Source: Fodinibius sp050117475
GTDB taxonomy: Bacteria; Bacteroidota; Rhodothermia; Balneolales; Balneolaceae
Reading direction: 5' to 3'
DNA length: 14,053 nt
NCBI GenBank assembly: GCA_050117475.1
Contig: JASFMR010000090.1
Location: forward strand, 1-14,053
Translations under genes and position numbers: made by a program
Notes under the pieces: generated by a model
Told to the model about the DNA's origin: nothing
Databases searched by the model: none
What the model saw: only the letters and a program-made list of their open reading frames with translations
Shown here: in pieces, positions 6,993-14,053 of the stretch
Layout of the letters: each line of letters opens with the position of its first letter
How positions within the stretch are numbered: the stretch's first letter is position 1

Positions 6993-8576
6993 ATGCAGAC
7001 ATTTGAGTTAAGTTATATAGACATAGCTATCGTCCTGGGGTATATCATCGGGGTGCTAATACTCGGCTTTTATTTTGGGGCCAAACATGAGGATGCCGAA
7101 GATTATTTCCTGGCCGGCCGAAACTTAACATGGCCACTCATTGGTTTTTCCCTGTTCGCTTCCAACATTTCCAGCAACAGTATAATAGGGCTAACCGGCT
7201 CGGGTTATGCAGAGGGCGCCGGTTTTTCGGTTTACAGTTACGAATGGATGGCCATTGTGGTACTGATTATATTTGCCATCTTTTTCCTGCCTTTCTATCT
7301 GAAAAACCGTATTTATACGATTCCGGAATACCTGGAACGCCGCTACGATTACCGGGCAAGGGCTTACGCCTCTTCGGTAGCCATTATTCTTAACGTGCTG
7401 GTAGATATTTCAGCTACGCTCTACGCGGGCGGGATCGTTATTCAGCGCATTTTCCCGTCCTTTCCTCTCTGGATGGTCATCGCACTGCTCGCCGTTGTTG
7501 CCGGTGTGTATACTATTTCGGGAGGACTGACAGCGGTAGTCTATACCGATGCTGTTCAGGCAGTCATTCTCATCATTGGTTCTATCATTATCACCTATTT
7601 TGCCTGGGATAAATCCGGCGGATTTTCAGCCGTCATGAAAATTACCGACCCTTCCCACTTTGATATCATTAAGCCCGCCAGCGACAGTGAATTGCCCTGG
7701 CCGGGACTTTTTACCGGCGTCTTTTTGCTTGGCTTCTATTTCTGGGGAACCAACCAGTACATTACCCAGCGTGCCCTTGCCGCACGGACGACCAGCGAAG
7801 GACAATGGGGCTCGATATTTGCCGGTTTTCTGAAAATTTCCATCCTGTTCATCATGATCATGCCCGGGGCCTTTGCACGCGTACTGTATCCCAACCTGGA
7901 GGGGAATGTTGATTTAGTATATCCCACAATGATGTTTGACTTACTGCCGGTCGGCATACTCGGACTGGTGCTTTCGGGGCTTATAGCCGCCATGATGTCA
8001 AGCATCGACTCGGGACTCAACTCTGTATCCACACTGGTAACGATGGACCTTTACAAACGGTTGCGCCCCGAAAAATCCAATGAAGAACTTATGGGCATCG
8101 GCCGATGGATCACCTTTATCGTTATGCTTATTGCTGTAATATGGGCTCCGCAGATTCAAAATTTTACCAAGCTGTGGGATTACCTGCAACAAGCCTTGTC
8201 TTGGTTTGCCCCTCCGGTGGTGGCACTGTTTGCCGTCGGGCTGTTCTGGAAACGAGCAAACTCCAAAGGTGCACTTTGGTGTATCATTGTAGGAGCAATT
8301 CTTTCTGTTCTGGCCATCGTGTTCAATAACGCCCCGTGGAAACCACATTTCCTCTATGTAACAGGTATTCATTTTGCCGTCTGTTGTATTGCTCATTACA
8401 TCGGCAGCATGCTGGGAGATGCTCCCTCTGCCGAAGTTGTTGAGAATACTGTATGGTCGCCCGCTTCATACCACCAGGAAACATTGGAGCTGCAACAAAA
8501 AGCATGGTATAAAAATTACCGCTATCAGGGAGCCATGCTCGTAATGGTAATAATAGTCATTCTGATTATCTTCTAG
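6993..8576 (+). CDS. Sodium/sugar symporter, SSS (SGLT) family
   Basis: A 527-residue inner-membrane secondary transporter with about 14 hydrophobic segments, from residue 10 to the C-terminal helix ending LVMVIIVILIIF. It closely follows the vSGLT/SGLT1 pattern: DYFLAGRNLTWPLIGFSLFASNIS (in two parts, 37-60), GLTGSGYA (66-73), YEWMA (83-87), WGTNQYITQRALAA (251-264), GFLK (278-281) and SSIDSGLNSVSTLVTMDLYK (336-355, the Na+-site region). By alignment from memory to vSGLT, the sugar-site residues E88, K294 and Q428 correspond to E84, K281 and Q399. Q69, N260 and Y263 are replaced by S63, G247 and F250. The core fits a sugar co-transporter whose preferred sugar differs from galactose. The next gene starts one base after this stop, so the transporter and that hydrolase are very likely co-translated partners. 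No Shine-Dalgarno is seen; the ATG at 6982 is out of frame and opens only a short reading frame. Confidence 0.93.
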   Translation: MQTFELSYIDIAIVLGYIIGVLILGFYFGAKHEDAEDYFLAGRNLTWPLIGFSLFASNISSNSIIGLTGSGYAEGAGFSVYSYEWMAIVVLIIFAIFFLPFYLKNRIYTIPEYLERRYDYRARAYASSVAIILNVLVDISATLYAGGIVIQRIFPSFPLWMVIALLAVVAGVYTISGGLTAVVYTDAVQAVILIIGSIIITYFAWDKSGGFSAVMKITDPSHFDIIKPASDSELPWPGLFTGVFLLGFYFWGTNQYITQRALAARTTSEGQWGSIFAGFLKISILFIMIMPGAFARVLYPNLEGNVDLVYPTMMFDLLPVGILGLVLSGLIAAMMSSIDSGLNSVSTLVTMDLYKRLRPEKSNEELMGIGRWITFIVMLIAVIWAPQIQNFTKLWDYLQQALSWFAPPVVALFAVGLFWKRANSKGALWCIIVGAILSVLAIVFNNAPWKPHFLYVTGIHFAVCCIAHYIGSMLGDAPSAEVVENTVWSPASYHQETLELQQKAWYKNYRYQGAMLVMVIIVILIIF

Positions 8577-8577
8577 C

Positions 8578-9798
8578 ATGAAGCTAGAACTACTGGAAAA
8601 ACAAGCACTTGCGTTGCTGCAACAGGCATGCTGTTCCTATGGTATTTTGGCCAGCCCTGACGAACAGGACAACTATCGCCGGCTATGGTCCCGTGATTCC
8701 ATGATTGCCGGTATTGCCGGCTTGCTGGCCGGCAACGGAACGGTTATGGAAGGATTCCGTAACTCCATTGTCACTCTCGCAGACTACCAGCATCCGCGTG
8801 GCATGATTCCCTCGAATGTACTGCCCGACGACTCAGAATCCAGTGTTAGTTACGGTACCCTGGCAGGCAGGGTTGACGCCACGGTATGGTTTACGGTCGG
8901 CGCCTGCCTTTACCTACTTAATTATCCCGATAACAGGCTGAAAAAGAGCCTCCGGCCCAAGCTCGAAAAAGCGCTAACCATCCTGGACCATTGGGAGTTC
9001 AACGGGAGAGGCTTGCTTTATACACCACTAAGCGGTAACTGGGCAGATGAATATCCCGTCGAAGGACACACGCTCTATGACAATGCGCTCCGGCTCTGGG
9101 GCCTGACCTTGTATACCAGGCTATATGAAGACGAAGAACGCCAGAAGCAGGCGCAGACTATCCGGGAATGTATCGCACTTAATTTCTGGCCCCGAACATC
9201 AGCCGTCGACCATCCGGGAATTTACCATCGACGGGCTTTCTCAGAGCTGGCCGGATGCAAGCCTGATCACTTTGCCTGTTCCATCGATCCCAAAGGATAT
9301 AACAGGCGATTTGATGCAGCGGGCCACGGATTGGCCCTGTTGATGGGACTGGCCGGTAAAGAACAGCTACAGGGTATTAAAAAATATATTAATGGTATTT
9401 TTAAAGCTTTGGGAACCAAGCTGGTTCCCGCTTTCTGGCCTGTCATCACCGAACAGGATACCGAATGGGACGCCCTGCGTCAAAACTACAGCTACGACTT
9501 TAAAAACAGGCCGAACCATTTTCACAATGGGGGCATTTGGCCTGTTTGGATGGGATGGCTGGCCCTGGGCATGAGCACAAACGGGGACCCCGAATTTGCC
9601 CAAAGTACGCTAGAAGCCCTGATGGAGATTGAAAATCCACGGGATATTGGCTTTCGGGAATATATTTCATCTGATACATTACAACCGGGCGGTAAAGATA
9701 ACCTTTGCTTTAGTGCGTCAGGACTACTATTTCTTATATATTCAATTAAGCATACATCAATCCCGAAACTGTATATAAGCAGGGGCTCCAGCCACTAA
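8578..9798 (+). CDS. GH100-like (alpha/alpha)6 glycoside hydrolase
   Basis: A 406-residue cytoplasmic protein (no signal peptide) of the six-hairpin glycosidase superfamily. Its landmarks line up, from memory, with those of neutral/alkaline invertases (GH100): YRRLWSRDS (33-41), GRVDATVW (97-104), the probable acid segment GNWADEYPVEGHTLY (153-167, D157), HNGGIWPVWM (316-325) and REYISSDTLQPGG (360-372). In the last of these, E361 matches the invertase catalytic Glu in its PEYYDG motif. Similar bacterial proteins are often labelled amylo-alpha-1,6-glucosidase. Invertase cleaves sucrose, but nothing here (no fructokinase, no sucrose genes) points specifically to sucrose. The gene is one base after the symporter stop and 32 bp before a small kinase, so its substrate is probably what the symporter imports and one product may be what the kinase uses. 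The fold is confident; the substrate is unknown. Confidence 0.75.
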   Translation: MKLELLEKQALALLQQACCSYGILASPDEQDNYRRLWSRDSMIAGIAGLLAGNGTVMEGFRNSIVTLADYQHPRGMIPSNVLPDDSESSVSYGTLAGRVDATVWFTVGACLYLLNYPDNRLKKSLRPKLEKALTILDHWEFNGRGLLYTPLSGNWADEYPVEGHTLYDNALRLWGLTLYTRLYEDEERQKQAQTIRECIALNFWPRTSAVDHPGIYHRRAFSELAGCKPDHFACSIDPKGYNRRFDAAGHGLALLMGLAGKEQLQGIKKYINGIFKALGTKLVPAFWPVITEQDTEWDALRQNYSYDFKNRPNHFHNGGIWPVWMGWLALGMSTNGDPEFAQSTLEALMEIENPRDIGFREYISSDTLQPGGKDNLCFSASGLLFLIYSIKHTSIPKLYISRGSSH

Positions 9799-9830
9799 AA
9801 CATCAACTTTTTTAGCAACATACATATTGC

Positions 9831-10475
9831 ATGATTGGTGACATCATCCATATTAAGAAACACCACCTGCCCCCGGCTCATAAAATATTTGATATGATCA
9901 GGGAGTCCGTTCAGGAATCAAAAAAGGTGTATACCATTACCATCGGCGGGGAATCAGGTAGTGGTAAATCCACCCTGGGTTTAGCTATACAACAGGTGCT
10001 CCAGGAGTCCGGGTACAAATCGTTTATATTTCATATCGACGACTATTTTAAACTTCCGCCCAAAGACAACCATGAAAATCGATTGAAGACCCTTGCCAAT
10101 GTCGGCCCCCAGGAAGTGGATCTTGACCTCCTGCAGAAACACATCGAGCTGGCGAAAAAGGGAGTCAAAAAGCTTGAAAAACCTCTCGTTCATTATAAAG
10201 AAAATCAGATTCGGTACGTATCCGTCGATATGAGTGATGTGGATGTGATTATCGTCGAAGGGACCTATACCACCGTGCTGAAGGGCATTGACTGCAAGGT
10301 ATTTATGCTACGGAATTATGAGGATACCTATGAAAACCGGGTTAACCGGGCCCGCGATCCCATCATTCCTTTTAACGAAGAAGTATTAAAAATTGAACAT
10401 GGCATTATCAAAGAGCATGCAAAAAAAGCTCACATACTCGTAGACAAAAATTACCTCATACACCCACAAAAATAA
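9831..10475 (+). CDS. P-loop kinase, uridine kinase/phosphoribulokinase superfamily, substrate unknown
   Basis: A 214-residue soluble protein. The Walker A loop is GGESGSGKSTLG (39-50), followed by the superfamily's HIDDYFK acceptor-binding segment (68-74), a Walker B-like strand VDVIIVEGTY (137-146) and the lid-region segment NRVNRARDP (169-177). This arrangement is that of uridine kinase, phosphoribulokinase and plant-type glycerate kinase. The uridine-kinase substrate motif (a FDHPD-type sequence) is instead NVGPQEVDLDLL (90-101), so the acceptor may not be uridine. It is embedded between a glycosidase and a sugar transporter (gaps 32 and 70 bp), which argues for a catabolic acceptor released from the imported glucoside; glycerate or a sugar is a guess. 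Databases would probably label it uridine kinase. The ATG at 9831 leaves about 38 residues before the P-loop and has no Shine-Dalgarno. Confidence 0.8.
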   Translation: MIGDIIHIKKHHLPPAHKIFDMIRESVQESKKVYTITIGGESGSGKSTLGLAIQQVLQESGYKSFIFHIDDYFKLPPKDNHENRLKTLANVGPQEVDLDLLQKHIELAKKGVKKLEKPLVHYKENQIRYVSVDMSDVDVIIVEGTYTTVLKGIDCKVFMLRNYEDTYENRVNRARDPIIPFNEEVLKIEHGIIKEHAKKAHILVDKNYLIHPQK

Positions 10476-10545
10476 TAATAAACACCGGATCCCATTGATT
10501 GGAAAACGTCTGTGACCCGCTGTTTACTAACCTGAATACGCAACT

Positions 10546-11802
10546 ATGAAAAACTGGAAAATCAAGCTCTCTCTTTTTCTTAACTATCTTGTATTTGCCA
10601 TCCTTCTCAACAGCGTGGGTATTGTTATTCTACAGGTTCAAATCGATTACAATATCACGAAAGAAGCCGCCTCCGTACTGGAGGGGTATAAAGATTTATC
10701 TATAGCTTTCTTTTCTTTCCTCATAGCTTCATACATCCCCCGTTTCGGGTATAAAAAATCAATGCTGGCAGGCTTGCTTTTCGTCACTGTAGGTGCCGTT
10801 GCCATGCGCCTTGTCGGCGGGTTTATGATGACCAAGATCTTATTTGCCTGCGTCGGGGTCAGTTTTGCCCTTATTAAGGTTTCTGTCTATTCCACCGTGG
10901 GATTGGTTACCGATGATGCCAATGAGCACAGCAGCTTTATGAACCTGCTGGAGGGTATGTTTATGCTGGGCGTACTTGCAGGATATTGGCTCTTCGGCTG
11001 GTTTATCGATATGGCCAATACGTCATCCCAAATCATTTGGCTGGATACCTACTGGGTATTAGCCGCCATCTCGGCTTCGGCATTTGTGCTGTTACTGTTC
11101 ACCGAGCTGGATGAAAGCGAGGTTCAGGAAGATAGCCAGGATTTCAAGGAAAGCTTCATCGAAATGGTGGGGCTCGTCCGCCTGCCGCTGGTCCTTATTT
11201 TTATTGCTTCAGCCTTTTTATACGTCTATATCGAGCAGGGCATCGGCACCTGGATTCCGACGTTCAATAATAAGATTCTGCATCTCCCCAATTCGATGAG
11301 TGTACAGGCCACCAGTATTTTTGCGGCCACCACAGCCATCGGGCGGCTGGCCAGCGGGGCCATCATGAAAAAGGTAAACTGGTTTTGGGTACTCATCACT
11401 TCCATTGCCTGTTCTATGATACTTGTCGTCTTGGTGCTTCCGCTTGCTCACGGCGTTGAACCGGGGTCGGTCACCGGTTGGCTGAACGCCCCGTTTGCGG
11501 CTTATATATTTCCCATGATCGGGCTTTTTATCGCACCTATTTATCCCACACTCAGTTCTACGATTCTCAGTAAGCTGCCTAAAGCCAAACAAAGTGGCAT
11601 GACCGGGCTTATCGTGATCTTTTCCGCACTGGGGGGCACTACGGGATCCATCATCACCGGCTTTGTCTTCGGACGATTGAATGGCATTACGGCCTTTTAC
11701 CTGGAGCTCATTCCCATGACTATTCTGTTGCTGATTCTGTTTCCGTACCGGAAACTGCGCGAAAATTTTGAGTTTGAAAGTTTAATCGGCGATACAGAAT
11801 AG
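10546..11802 (+). CDS. MFS transporter, probable sugar or glucoside symporter
   Basis: A 418-residue inner-membrane protein with a 12-helix major facilitator pattern. Residues 8-31 form helix 1. A loop with RFGYKKS (66-72) after helix 2 corresponds to MFS motif A. A hydrophilic acidic loop, about residues 187-205 (rich in E and D), separates the two six-helix halves. The second half starts near 210 and includes EQGIGTWIPTF, a stretch reminiscent of the fucose/glucose-galactose (FHS) and related sugar symporters. Potential functional acidic residues sit near the start of helix 2 (D50) and in the first helix of the second half (the E of the EQGIG segment). The substrate cannot be read from the sequence. 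Lying 84 bp before the trehalase, trehalose or its glucose product is a reasonable guess. The ATG at 10546 directly precedes the charged MKNWKIK leader to helix 1. Confidence 0.88.
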   Translation: MKNWKIKLSLFLNYLVFAILLNSVGIVILQVQIDYNITKEAASVLEGYKDLSIAFFSFLIASYIPRFGYKKSMLAGLLFVTVGAVAMRLVGGFMMTKILFACVGVSFALIKVSVYSTVGLVTDDANEHSSFMNLLEGMFMLGVLAGYWLFGWFIDMANTSSQIIWLDTYWVLAAISASAFVLLLFTELDESEVQEDSQDFKESFIEMVGLVRLPLVLIFIASAFLYVYIEQGIGTWIPTFNNKILHLPNSMSVQATSIFAATTAIGRLASGAIMKKVNWFWVLITSIACSMILVVLVLPLAHGVEPGSVTGWLNAPFAAYIFPMIGLFIAPIYPTLSSTILSKLPKAKQSGMTGLIVIFSALGGTTGSIITGFVFGRLNGITAFYLELIPMTILLLILFPYRKLRENFEFESLIGDTE

Positions 11803-11886
11803 ATCACTTTGTATTCAACCGGCTATACACGCCGAGACGAGATAATCAGATTTATTTCAATCGCATATTTTTACTAACATTCTATT

Positions 11887-13404
11887 ATGACTGTCATCAA
11901 TCCGGATATCGTTGATCATTATATTCAGCTAAGCGGACCGCTTTTCGAGGACGTGCAACAATCGGGCATCTTTCCCGACTCCAAAACCTTTGTAGACAGC
12001 ATCCCGAAAAGTGATCCACAGAAGATCCTGGATAAATACGAAAATTTGAAAAGCCGTCCCTCCTTCAATCTCAAGGCCTTTGTCTACGAGCATTTTAAGA
12101 TCCCGGGAGAAGATCCTCCTGACGATCTGCCTTCGGGAGGATCTATGGAGGAGCATATTGACCAGCTCTGGGAGTACCTGAGCCGACAGGCGGATGAGCA
12201 AGAGTCCGATTACAGTACACTGATCCCCTTGCCTCATCCCTATATTGTACCCGGCGGCCGTTTTCGCGAAATATACTATTGGGATACTTATTTCACTGCC
12301 GAAGGCCTGGCCACGGCCGGACGAATGGATATCGTACAAAACCTGGCACGTAACTTCGCCTGGCTAATCGAAAAGGTTGGCCATGTACCCAATGGGAACC
12401 GGTATTATTACGTAAGCCGATCCCAACCGCCGTTTCTTTCCCTGCTGGTCGATCTCATAGCCCGAAAAAAGGGTGAAGAAGCAATCGAAGAATTCATTCC
12501 CGTTTTGGAACAGGAATATCAATTCTGGATGCAGGGAAGTGAAAAGCTGGACGATGGTGAGCCACATCGCAGAGTTGTAAATACCAGCGGTCATTTGCTG
12601 AATCGATATTGGGATGACCGGCCCCTCCCACGCGAAGAATCCTGGAAAGAAGACATTGAGCTTGTAGCCAACCTGGACTTTACCCAGTCCCGCGAGCATT
12701 ACCGCGATATACGAGCAGCCGCCGAGTCGGGGTGGGACTTCAGCAGCCGCTGGTTCCGGGACGACAAGAGGATGTCCACCATCCATACAACCGACATCCT
12801 GCCCATTGACCTGAATGCCCTGCTTTATTACCTCGAATTAAAACTCGGTAAATGGACCAAAGGGACTACCGGCCAACAGTATGCCCGGGCAGCCGAACAA
12901 CGAAAAACAATATTTGACCGTTTCTTCTGGAATGATACCGAGGGCTTTTATTTCGATTATGACTGGCGGCAAAGAGAGCAAACAAAAACGTGGTCACTGG
13001 CTGCTGCCTTCCCTCTTTTTCTGGGCCTGGCTTCCGACCAACAAGCCCAATCGGTAGCAGATAACCTGGAGCGCAAATTTCTCAGAGACGGCGGACTGGT
13101 CACGACGCTCAACGAAACGGGACAGCAGTGGGACTCCCCCAACGGTTGGGCCCCGCTGCAATGGGTAGCTGTCCGCGGCTTGCACAGCTACGGGTATGAT
13201 GGCCTGGCGCGTAACATTATTTTGCGATGGGTGGACCTTAACAAGTCGGTTTATCATCGTACCGGAAAGATGATGGAGAAGTACAATGTGTGTGACCTCA
13301 GCTTGAAAGCGGGCGGGGGTGAATACCCGCTTCAGGACGGCTTTGGCTGGACCAACGGGGTAGCGGTGGCTTTCAGAGATATTCTGCATGCCGAAAATAA
13401 GTGA
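11887..13404 (+). CDS. treF: Trehalase, GH37, cytoplasmic
   Basis: Hydrolyses alpha,alpha-trehalose to two glucose by inversion. It has 505 residues, close to E. coli TreF/TreA. Both family signatures are present: PGGRFREIYYWDTY (122-135) and QWDSPNGWAPLQ (414-425). The catalytic acid is D284 within ESGWDFSSRW (280-289), and the base is E479 within GGGEYPLQDGFGWTNG (476-491). RYYYVSRSQPP (172-182) is also typical. The N-terminus is polar with no signal peptide, so this is the cytoplasmic (TreF-like) form acting on trehalose imported intact or made by the cell as an osmolyte. It is the last gene of the five-gene run starting at 6993 and follows the MFS transporter by 84 bp. There is no glucokinase or phosphotrehalase beside it. 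No Shine-Dalgarno precedes the ATG at 11887. An IS element end lies within 125 bp of its stop, but the C-terminus looks complete. Confidence 0.96.
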   Translation: MTVINPDIVDHYIQLSGPLFEDVQQSGIFPDSKTFVDSIPKSDPQKILDKYENLKSRPSFNLKAFVYEHFKIPGEDPPDDLPSGGSMEEHIDQLWEYLSRQADEQESDYSTLIPLPHPYIVPGGRFREIYYWDTYFTAEGLATAGRMDIVQNLARNFAWLIEKVGHVPNGNRYYYVSRSQPPFLSLLVDLIARKKGEEAIEEFIPVLEQEYQFWMQGSEKLDDGEPHRRVVNTSGHLLNRYWDDRPLPREESWKEDIELVANLDFTQSREHYRDIRAAAESGWDFSSRWFRDDKRMSTIHTTDILPIDLNALLYYLELKLGKWTKGTTGQQYARAAEQRKTIFDRFFWNDTEGFYFDYDWRQREQTKTWSLAAAFPLFLGLASDQQAQSVADNLERKFLRDGGLVTTLNETGQQWDSPNGWAPLQWVAVRGLHSYGYDGLARNIILRWVDLNKSVYHRTGKMMEKYNVCDLSLKAGGGEYPLQDGFGWTNGVAVAFRDILHAENK

Positions 13405-14053
13405 TGCTTTAGAACCGTTTTAGCCGAATATCAGGTTGATTGCTGTTTCGTGTTGCCGGATCAGGATAGATTTCTCGACTTCGGCCTGCAAAACCACAGC
13501 CCTGCGCTCGAAATGAACTGTGTTTAAAATCAAGCAGCCATCGCTTTTTTCTCACTAAAAGGTTCACCTTTTTTACCGACAGCAAAAGCCTGCCTCAGAA
13601 GTTTATGGGCAATAGCTACTTTGATCACTTTCTCAGGTTTTCCTTTCTTCTTCAATCGGTTATACATTTGTCGGCAACCAGGATTACAGGTTTTCGCCGC
13701 CCAGCTGCACATATACAGTAACTTTCGCATCTGCGGGCACCCCATCTTCGTGATGCTTCCCCGACCTTTAACCGATGATCCCGACTCCCATACCCGGGGA
13801 CAAAGACCTACGTAGCTGGCCAGCTTGCGGCCGCTGTCAAAGCGGGTAAACCCATCGGTAATCATCAGCAGGTGAATGGCTGTTTTTTCGCCTATCCCAG
13901 GAATGCCCAGCAAGGCTTCCAGCTGGATCGCCCACTCCTGTTGGGCCAACGCTTCCATTCGTTTGTCTATGCGGGCCAGTTGCCGGGCTATTTGGCCTCG
14001 TTGCTCGGCGATAAGCGTTCCAACCAGCGGTTCCACGTCCTGTTGGCCAAATG
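13405..14053 (-). mobile_element. IS110-family insertion sequence, 3' part (element continues past window end)
   Basis: The transposase frame ends at 13530 on the minus strand, so the element's right (downstream) end must fall in 13405-13529 or run flush to the trehalase gene; I cannot see the exact boundary. IS110-type elements lack long terminal inverted repeats and leave little or no target duplication, which fits the absence of obvious repeats here. In this family a structured bridge RNA is encoded in a non-coding end. In the IS110 group it is at the end upstream of the transposase, which is outside this window; in IS1111-type elements it can be downstream. Confidence 0.65.
13530..14053 (-). 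CDS. IS110-family transposase, C-terminal domain (5' end outside window)
   Basis: The frame stays open to the window edge; the GTG at 14036 is preceded in frame by FGQQD, so it is not the start. The visible part (about 174 residues) contains a predicted coiled helix (RGQIARQLARIDKRMEAL), a helix-hairpin-helix-like LLGIPGIGEKTAIHLL, and the transposase_20 (IS116/IS110/IS902) core. That core runs FDSGRKLASYVGLCPR, then ESGSSVKGRGSITKMG, then MRKLLYMCSWAA. The ESGSS segment holds the conserved serine proposed as nucleophile in this family. The N-terminal DEDD RuvC-like domain should lie just past base 14053. It ends with a short basic tail and a TGA stop at 13532-13530. It is unrelated in function to the catabolic genes and is convergent with the trehalase. 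Confidence 0.92.
   Translation of the reverse strand, partial: FGQQDVEPLVGTLIAEQRGQIARQLARIDKRMEALAQQEWAIQLEALLGIPGIGEKTAIHLLMITDGFTRFDSGRKLASYVGLCPRVWESGSSVKGRGSITKMGCPQMRKLLYMCSWAAKTCNPGCRQMYNRLKKKGKPEKVIKVAIAHKLLRQAFAVGKKGEPFSEKKAMAA

Noticed and set aside
6982..7011. Short upstream frame overlapping the symporter start as a regulatory leader peptide
   Set aside because: Only nine codons, no ribosome site, and no run of a regulatory amino acid; probably chance.
11819..11837. CGGC ... GCCG hairpin after the MFS gene as a terminator
   Set aside because: A four-pair stem without a T tract, and the trehalase probably belongs to the same transcript.
12364..12786. Minus-strand open frame of 140 codons inside the trehalase gene, plus others nearby (11929-12339, 12994-13389)
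   Set aside because: All are opposite the conserved trehalase frame and are low-complexity translations without motifs.
1..14053. CRISPR arrays, tRNA or rRNA genes, prophage or defence genes
   Set aside because: No regularly spaced repeats, no tRNA-like cloverleaf in the gaps and no protein with such motifs was seen; the intergenic gaps are all under 225 bp.

Overview
The window reads as a plus-strand, carbohydrate-catabolic stretch of a bacterial chromosome, probably from the Bacteroidota/Balneolota side of the tree and plausibly halophilic. Three points support this. None of the eight complete genes has a convincing Shine-Dalgarno sequence 5-12 nt before its start. The clearest promoter candidate (4200-4227) has the Bacteroidota-type TTG - 17 nt - TAnnTTT layout. 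The proteins resemble those of moderate-GC members of that group. The placement is an inference from style and protein character, not from a marker gene.

Layout: (1) 1-843 is the C-terminal part of an APC-superfamily permease whose start lies before the window. (2) 1044-4140 is a glycerol pair: glpK (glycerol kinase) and, 31 bp later, glpD (FAD glycerol-3-phosphate dehydrogenase). (3) 4264-6771 is a large cytoplasmic GH31 alpha-glucosidase with its own likely promoter and a possible hairpin after it. (4) 6993-13404 is a probable operon: an SGLT-type sodium/sugar symporter, a GH100-like (alpha/alpha)6 glycosidase starting one base after the symporter stop, a small P-loop kinase of the uridine kinase/phosphoribulokinase superfamily, an MFS transporter and a cytoplasmic GH37 trehalase. 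(5) An IS110-family transposase, cut by the window end, lies on the minus strand close behind the trehalase.

Taken together, the window encodes two glucoside-type uptake systems, three structurally different intracellular glycoside hydrolases, a small-molecule kinase and a full glycerol-to-dihydroxyacetone-phosphate branch. No extracellular enzyme, outer-membrane SusC/D pair, regulator gene or glycerol facilitator is visible. The economical reading (inference) is a scavenging module for small soluble glucosides taken up whole, such as the compatible solutes trehalose and possibly glucosylglycerol or glucosylglycerate, with the released glycerol or glycerate fed into central metabolism. Trehalose use is well supported by the trehalase. 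The glucosylglycerol and glucosylglycerate parts are hypotheses resting on gene neighbourhood only.
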